The notes beneath the pieces were generated by a model that was not told the origin of the DNA, made no database searches, and saw only the letters and a list, made by a program, of their open reading frames with translations. Positions 59,161-64,000 of a stretch of DNA of 64,000 nt are shown here, in pieces. Made by a program: the position numbers and the translations under genes. The DNA is from Piscicola geometra. Its lineage: Eukaryota; Annelida; Clitellata; Hirudinida; Piscicolidae. The stretch is taken from contig OX030957.1 of the NCBI GenBank assembly GCA_943735955.1, forward strand, positions 3,546,801 through 3,610,800, in the 5' to 3' direction. Numbering within the stretch: the stretch's first letter is position 1; each line of letters begins with the position of its first letter.

Positions 59161-59540
59161 TAAAGATATTAAATAGGCATTAAATCGGTATGAGTTTTCA
59201 AATTTTCTTTTCAGATTCTGTCTTCTTTTCAATGTTCTTTTTATTTAAATTAACCATTTCATCCAGTATTTAAAAATTATTTAATAATTTAATAACGAAA
59301 ATTCATTTATTAATGGTTTATTTATTGCATTTTATTTAAAATAATTATCTATTTCTTAAACTCCTGGTCCTCTAGTCCTTAACGGCATATCGTCTCCATA
59401 GCGCAAGATCACTTTTGGGTTTCTTATTTTCTTATCTTTTCTCAAAATCTTGTTTCCTAAATCATGAAGGTATCACTCAAGCAAACCTCACCAATCACCG
59501 CCATTAAGAACTCTCCAACCAAATTTGTTTCATGATAAGT
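59160..59540. other. Downstream flank of the large gene
   Basis: AT-rich; probably the remaining 3' UTR and intergenic DNA. Nothing else recognised. Confidence 0.5.
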
Positions 59541-59610
59541 GGCCTGGAAGCCCGTTCGGGTTATACGCCCCTATATTATGACTTTTCATTATTTTTATGA
59601 TTTATTATTA
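59541..59610 (+). mobile_element. SINE 3' fragment, same family as 50295-50475
   Basis: CCTGGAAGCCCGTTCGGGTT and ATACGCCCCTATA match the complement of 50310-50345 with few differences. The tRNA-like head is absent, so it is a 5'-truncated copy. Confidence 0.7.
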
Positions 59611-59945
59611 ATATTGTTCATTCTTTTTACTTTTATATTCTTGTAACTATATTCCGACTTGAGTTAAAAAGGTGATGTAGCCAATAACTTACATAGTTCA
59701 TCCATTCAACTTCTTCCGAATTTGGAGCGCGTATGTCCGAGTCTTGAGTGAGTTTCCATCATTAAAGAATCGGCGTCTGCTTCTCTTGACACATTTTCAA
59801 TTTATTTGAGTCATTGACACAATTAAATTAAGTTTTGCAAAGCTTTATTTTTACATTTAAAAATTGTGAAACCATTTCTAAAATCTTTTATAAAGTTTCA
59901 TATTCAATTTCTACGCACAAAACAAAAGTCGATTGCATTGCAGAG
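59611..59945. other. AT-rich spacer, nothing recognised
   Basis: No open frame of coding quality and no repeats beyond short A/T runs. Confidence 0.5.
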
Positions 59946-59950
59946 ATGCC

Positions 59951-59955
59951 TCACA

Positions 59956-60025
<70 letters not shown>

Positions 60026-60087
60026 AACACACACACACAAACACACACATAAACACGCACACACAAACACACACACATACACACAGC
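59951..60087. repeat. (CA)n array
   Basis: About 130 bp of CA with ATAAAC and CAAAC interruptions toward the right end. Confidence 0.93.
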
Positions 60088-60089
60088 AA

Positions 60090-60800
60090 GACACTGTTGA
60101 GCCATAGAAGGACATGCTTGAATACTCACGGAATTTAAGATTAATTCTCGCTTACGCAAGTCATTTAATTTAAATTAATCGTTAAAATAATTATTTATAT
60201 TTTTTAATTAAACGCAGCAATTATAATTTCATAATTATTTTCTCGCAGGCTTTTCGAGTTTCGGATATTGCATTCGCAGTCAATGACTCGCTTTCGATAT
60301 TTTCCTATTGAGCTCTAATGATCAACTCGTCTTCCATCATCAGCCACTCTTCACGCTTTGTATCTCCTCTCTCTTTCACATCGTCATCATTTTCGTCATC
60401 ATCATAATCATCATCATCATTTTTTACTTTTTCAGTCACATTCATAAATCGCTGCCCGCTTTAAACTTGTTGCCATTTCACAAGACAATATCTGTTATAA
60501 TAATAATAATAGTATTGATAATAATAATAATAATGATAATAATAGTGTAGCGCAGAGTTTTTATTTTTGGAATGTTTCCCCATTTGAAGTTAATTCTTTT
60601 GACTACACAGCAATCTGCGCCAAGTAAATGCACCTCATCAGCATCTTTGTTTTCTTGTTTGCTTTTCTAAAATTTGAGTTTACTTTTAAAACTTTATTTT
60701 TAACTGGATTGTTTTGCAACTTCTTTACCATCTTCTTGCACGTAAAGATCACGTCGTTTTATAAGGTCAATCTTCTATTTAATGTACCACGTTATTAGCT
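60090..60800. other. Spacer, nothing recognised
   Basis: AT-rich with small CAT and AAT/AATG repeats at 60380-60425 and 60495-60545. Confidence 0.5.
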
Positions 60801-60807
60801 TGTTAAA

Positions 60808-60987
60808 AAACACATACACACAAACACACACACATACATATATACACACATACATACATACATACATACATACACACATACATACATACATACATACATA
60901 CATACATACATACATACATACATACATACATACATACATACATACATACATACATACATACATACATACATACATACATACATACAC
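60808..60987. repeat. (TACA)n tetranucleotide array
   Basis: CA units grading into a nearly pure TACA/CATA array of about 150 bp. Confidence 0.94.
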
Positions 60988-60989
60988 CA

Positions 60990-63280
60990 AACAAACACAC
61001 GCACAGTAATACAATTGTTCAATATTACAGTGTGTGTGTAATGGCAATTCAGATATTTATACTGATATATTGTTCTATTACATTGGCTTCAATTATTTCG
61101 TGTAGAAATGCACTCTTCAAGTTGAGCATTTAATCAGATCTGAAAAATGTGTACCTCTTACATTATCCTCAAATACATTACATTTTATAATGTATAATTA
61201 ATTAATAAACACATAAATATAAACTTTATATTAAAAATACATTTATACATCATGGCATTGTAAATGTGTTTCTGTTGTAATGAGTGTTACATGTGTTAGT
61301 TTCTTTAATCTACTTGTTAGTCGTTTCTAGAAAGACTTTAACAGTCCTCCCTCCATGTTTTAACGTTCTCAGTTGGTGTTTAGAACTGCTTTTCACATTT
61401 GAATTTCGTTAGCTTTGATGCTTAAAAGAATTTAAATTAAGAATTTATGGAAAAAATAAATTGTATTATTAATGTTATTATTATTATTCTCATCAATTAA
61501 AATAAAACCACTACAATCTTATATTTGGCTTTTTTGTTAAATAGTTTCGTGTGAAAAGTATTTTCAGATGAGCGAAGAATTTGAAGTTTGTTCAACAAAC
61601 CTCGCCATGATCACTTAGCCGTTCTGTGTGAGATGTTTGGATATTTTGTAAATGTGATGTAATTGTAAAGATATTTTAAATGCAGTAGATTAGCTCACGC
61701 TTTACACCTACACGTAGAATACTAGCAGTTTCGTTGCGTTCGCCATATCGAGTGTGTGTTTGTGCAGAAGTTCCACCGAGACACAAACGACTGGAATGCA
61801 CTGAAAGGGAACCATAAAGTTACCTTGCCATTTGTGTTTCTGAGTCGACAGCGTGGAGAATGAGTTTGTGGCGTGAGAGTCAAGCAAGAACAGCAAAAAC
61901 AGTCGAAGCTGCCTCCCTCTCGTGTCATTAAAGCAGTAGCTAGTCGACATTGAATGCTTAATTTGTACTTCACTTTGAAATTGTTCAATTCGAAATAAAT
62001 TTGGCCTTTTCTCTTTCTCTGGCTTGATCGCTACACATGTTTGTCATTTCAACCAAGGAATTAAAGAATCTATAGTGGATTTAATGACGCGAGATTTTTA
62101 TCGTTTACAACAAGTTTTTTCAATTTTTGAGGCACTGGAAAACTTCGTGGTTGAATGCGAAAAAGCAACAATGTCCTGTGACTGGAATGGGCCTTTTCAA
62201 AGCAAGCGTATCCTTTATTTTGAAAAGTGGATACAACAAAAATAGGCATCTATATTATTAATATTTGAAATTCTACATTTTCCGGGTTTTAATTTGTTTG
62301 AAGGTAAATTCAGTACGATATCGACTTCAAAAGAAAAGCTTAAAATACTAATTTTTAATTTTTAAATACTAAGTTTTTTCTTTTTCCAAAAATAAAAAAT
62401 ATTGCATTTTTAAATATTGAATTTAAATTAACCCCAAATTATTAGTTTCGTGCAATTATTTTGAATCCGTGATTTCATAGATTTCGACTCATATAGTTTT
62501 TTTTCTGAACTAAACTTTTTAAAAATATATAAGATTATTTAGAAGACAATTATTTTTTCTAGGCCAATATTTATAAACTATTGTGTTTTTCTTAGAAATT
62601 ATTAAACCTTGATTAGTTTAAATTCCTAAAGTATAGGTTCAAAGACAGACCATCTGTCTTTTGTTGACTGCTTCAAACAAATACAGTACAATACAACGAC
62701 GAGTAAGATTATAGTGGTGTAAATCTTACGGGCTTCAAGACCACTAAGTTATGGAAAAGTAAATAATGATAATAATCATTATTATTATTTAAAAACTATT
62801 ACTAACCATTAATAAATCATTAATAAATAAATAAAATGAAGATAAAACTAGAAAGCAAGAAATTGTTGCCTAATACAGCTACTCAATATTTCCTTTATAA
62901 TCAAATATCAAGAAAATGGGTCGAAACAGCTTATTTAATCCTTATAATAAATTTGATGTTAATGGTCCACAAAAATAAAAAAAGTACTGGTTTTGAAATT
63001 TAGAAAATTATTTTTTACTTTTTTTATTTTTATTCGTTTGTTTTATTTTTTAGTCCGTTATCGATGGCTTGAACTCGAACAAAGATCCTAGACTATGATT
63101 CATAGTTGATTAATACGTAAGTTGTGACATCAAAAGAAAGTTTGATTAAAGGAATTTTAAAAAAATTAGTTTAAATATAATGATAATATATTATTTATAT
63201 ATAAATGATATAGTTAGATAAATTAAAGATTTATTTATATGAAATAGAAAACAATATAATATAATTATATAAAATAAAAC
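60990..63280. other. Intergenic AT-rich DNA, no gene recognised
   Basis: Open frames at 61708-61950 (minus) and 62024-62245 (plus, 73 codons with a start) are the only candidates. Neither shows a family motif or clear splice sites, and I leave them unannotated. Confidence 0.5.
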
Positions 63281-63284
63281 TAAG

Positions 63285-63420
63285 TTGAATGAATAAAATT
63301 AATTTGAATGAATAAAATTAATTTAAATGAATAAAATTAATTTAAATGAATAAAATTAATTTAGATGGATAAAATTAATTTAAATGAATAAAATTAATTT
63401 AAATGAATAAAATTCATTGA
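63285..63420. repeat. 19-bp AT-rich minisatellite
   Basis: About seven copies of a 19-bp unit, TAAAATTAATTTAAATGAA, with point variants. Confidence 0.9.
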
Positions 63421-63599
63421 ATTGAATTAAATTAGTTTAAAGAAAACATCTAAAAAATATAGAGAATAAAGTGTAATAAAACATGAAGAGAACAATATCA
63501 CTATTGTTAAAGAAGAAAACCATTGTTTAGAATGGAATCAATTCAAGGGTAGGCAAAGAAGGCTGACTGGATAGAAGACATCGGACCATTCTGACCTAG

Positions 63600-63675
63600 C
63601 TGATGTTGTTGTTGCTGTTGTTGTTGTTGTCCTTGGTTTACGTGTTTTTGATGTTGTGGTTGTTGTTGTTATTGA
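63600..63675. repeat. (GTT)n patch
   Basis: Imperfect GTT units. Confidence 0.8.
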
Positions 63676-63734
63676 TACAATCAAAGACGAAACGATAATT
63701 TTATTTACAAGATTTTATCTTAAATCAATAACAC

Positions 63735-63862
63735 TATTTTAAATGGTACAATACAATTCATAAAATACATAGATTAAAATACAATACATAAAATACATAG
63801 ATTAAATCACAATACATAAAATATATATTTTAAAATACAATACATAAAATATATCGAATAAA
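63735..63862. repeat. ~28-bp AT-rich minisatellite
   Basis: Four to five copies of a unit containing AATACAATACATAAAATACA, followed at 63938-63966 by a short GTT run near the window end. Confidence 0.85.
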
Positions 63863-63937
63863 ATAAAATTTGAGAAGTGAGTGACAAAGCTTCAAGGTGA
63901 ATTGTTGAAACATCCTTCTCCTTCTTTCTCGGGACAG

Positions 63938-63969
<32 letters not shown>

Positions 63970-64000
63970 TTGCTTTGTAAGATTGTATCGTAGGGCATTG

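Noticed and set aside
62024..62245. 73-codon plus-strand frame beginning MIATHVCHF
   Set aside because: No recognisable domain or neighbouring exons. It could be real but there is no support.

Overview
This is animal nuclear DNA. Spliced genes with GT-AG introns, a posterior-class Hox gene, an E-protein bHLH factor, an FLVCR-type transporter, an aquaporin and a rhodopsin-like receptor all point to a metazoan. Outside the simple repeats the DNA is strongly AT-rich. Several proteins carry Asn-rich or acidic low-complexity tracts, and the Hox and bHLH domains are divergent. A fast-evolving invertebrate, perhaps a lophotrochozoan or flatworm, fits best, but the sequence does not fix the phylum. 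I see nothing prokaryotic.

Layout. 0-7 kb: a 0.96 kb (ATCC)n block and two decayed non-LTR retrotransposon fragments. 7.3-7.8 kb (-): first coding exon of an FMRFamide-receptor-like GPCR. 13-16.3 kb: a (CA)n block, then a class I bHLH (E-protein) gene (+) with two related candidate 3' terminal exons. 17.45-19.17 kb: a 1.7 kb (TGAG)n array. 25.2-27.65 kb (+): an unorthodox aquaporin with NPT and NPL in place of both NPA boxes. 28.25-29.64 kb (-): a complete three-exon posterior Hox gene with an intron inside the homeodomain. 30.5-34 kb: trinucleotide repeats and a minisatellite. 34.56-35.41 kb: a deleted hAT transposon with an 8-bp target duplication. 36.8-44.55 kb (-): a complete 13-exon FLVCR/SLC49 gene (549 aa). 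45.0-59.0 kb (+): a gene of about 38 exons for a large multi-pass membrane protein (about 1570 aa) that I cannot name, divergent from FLVCR across a 472-bp intergenic stretch. 59-64 kb: SINE remnants, simple repeats and AT-rich DNA.

The most striking architecture is in 36.8-59 kb. Nearly every intron of the two divergent genes is made largely of microsatellite or minisatellite DNA, and splice sites often lie at the first or last repeat unit: (GT)n or (GGT)n at donors, (CA)n or (CAT)n at acceptors. Three consecutive introns of the large gene are stop-free multiples of three, so retention would insert poly-Thr, poly-Val or mixed Asp/Ile/Thr/Ser tracts in frame. Exon models were built by hand from splice consensus and reading phase. 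Phase agrees at every junction except two in the membrane-segment exons of the large gene.
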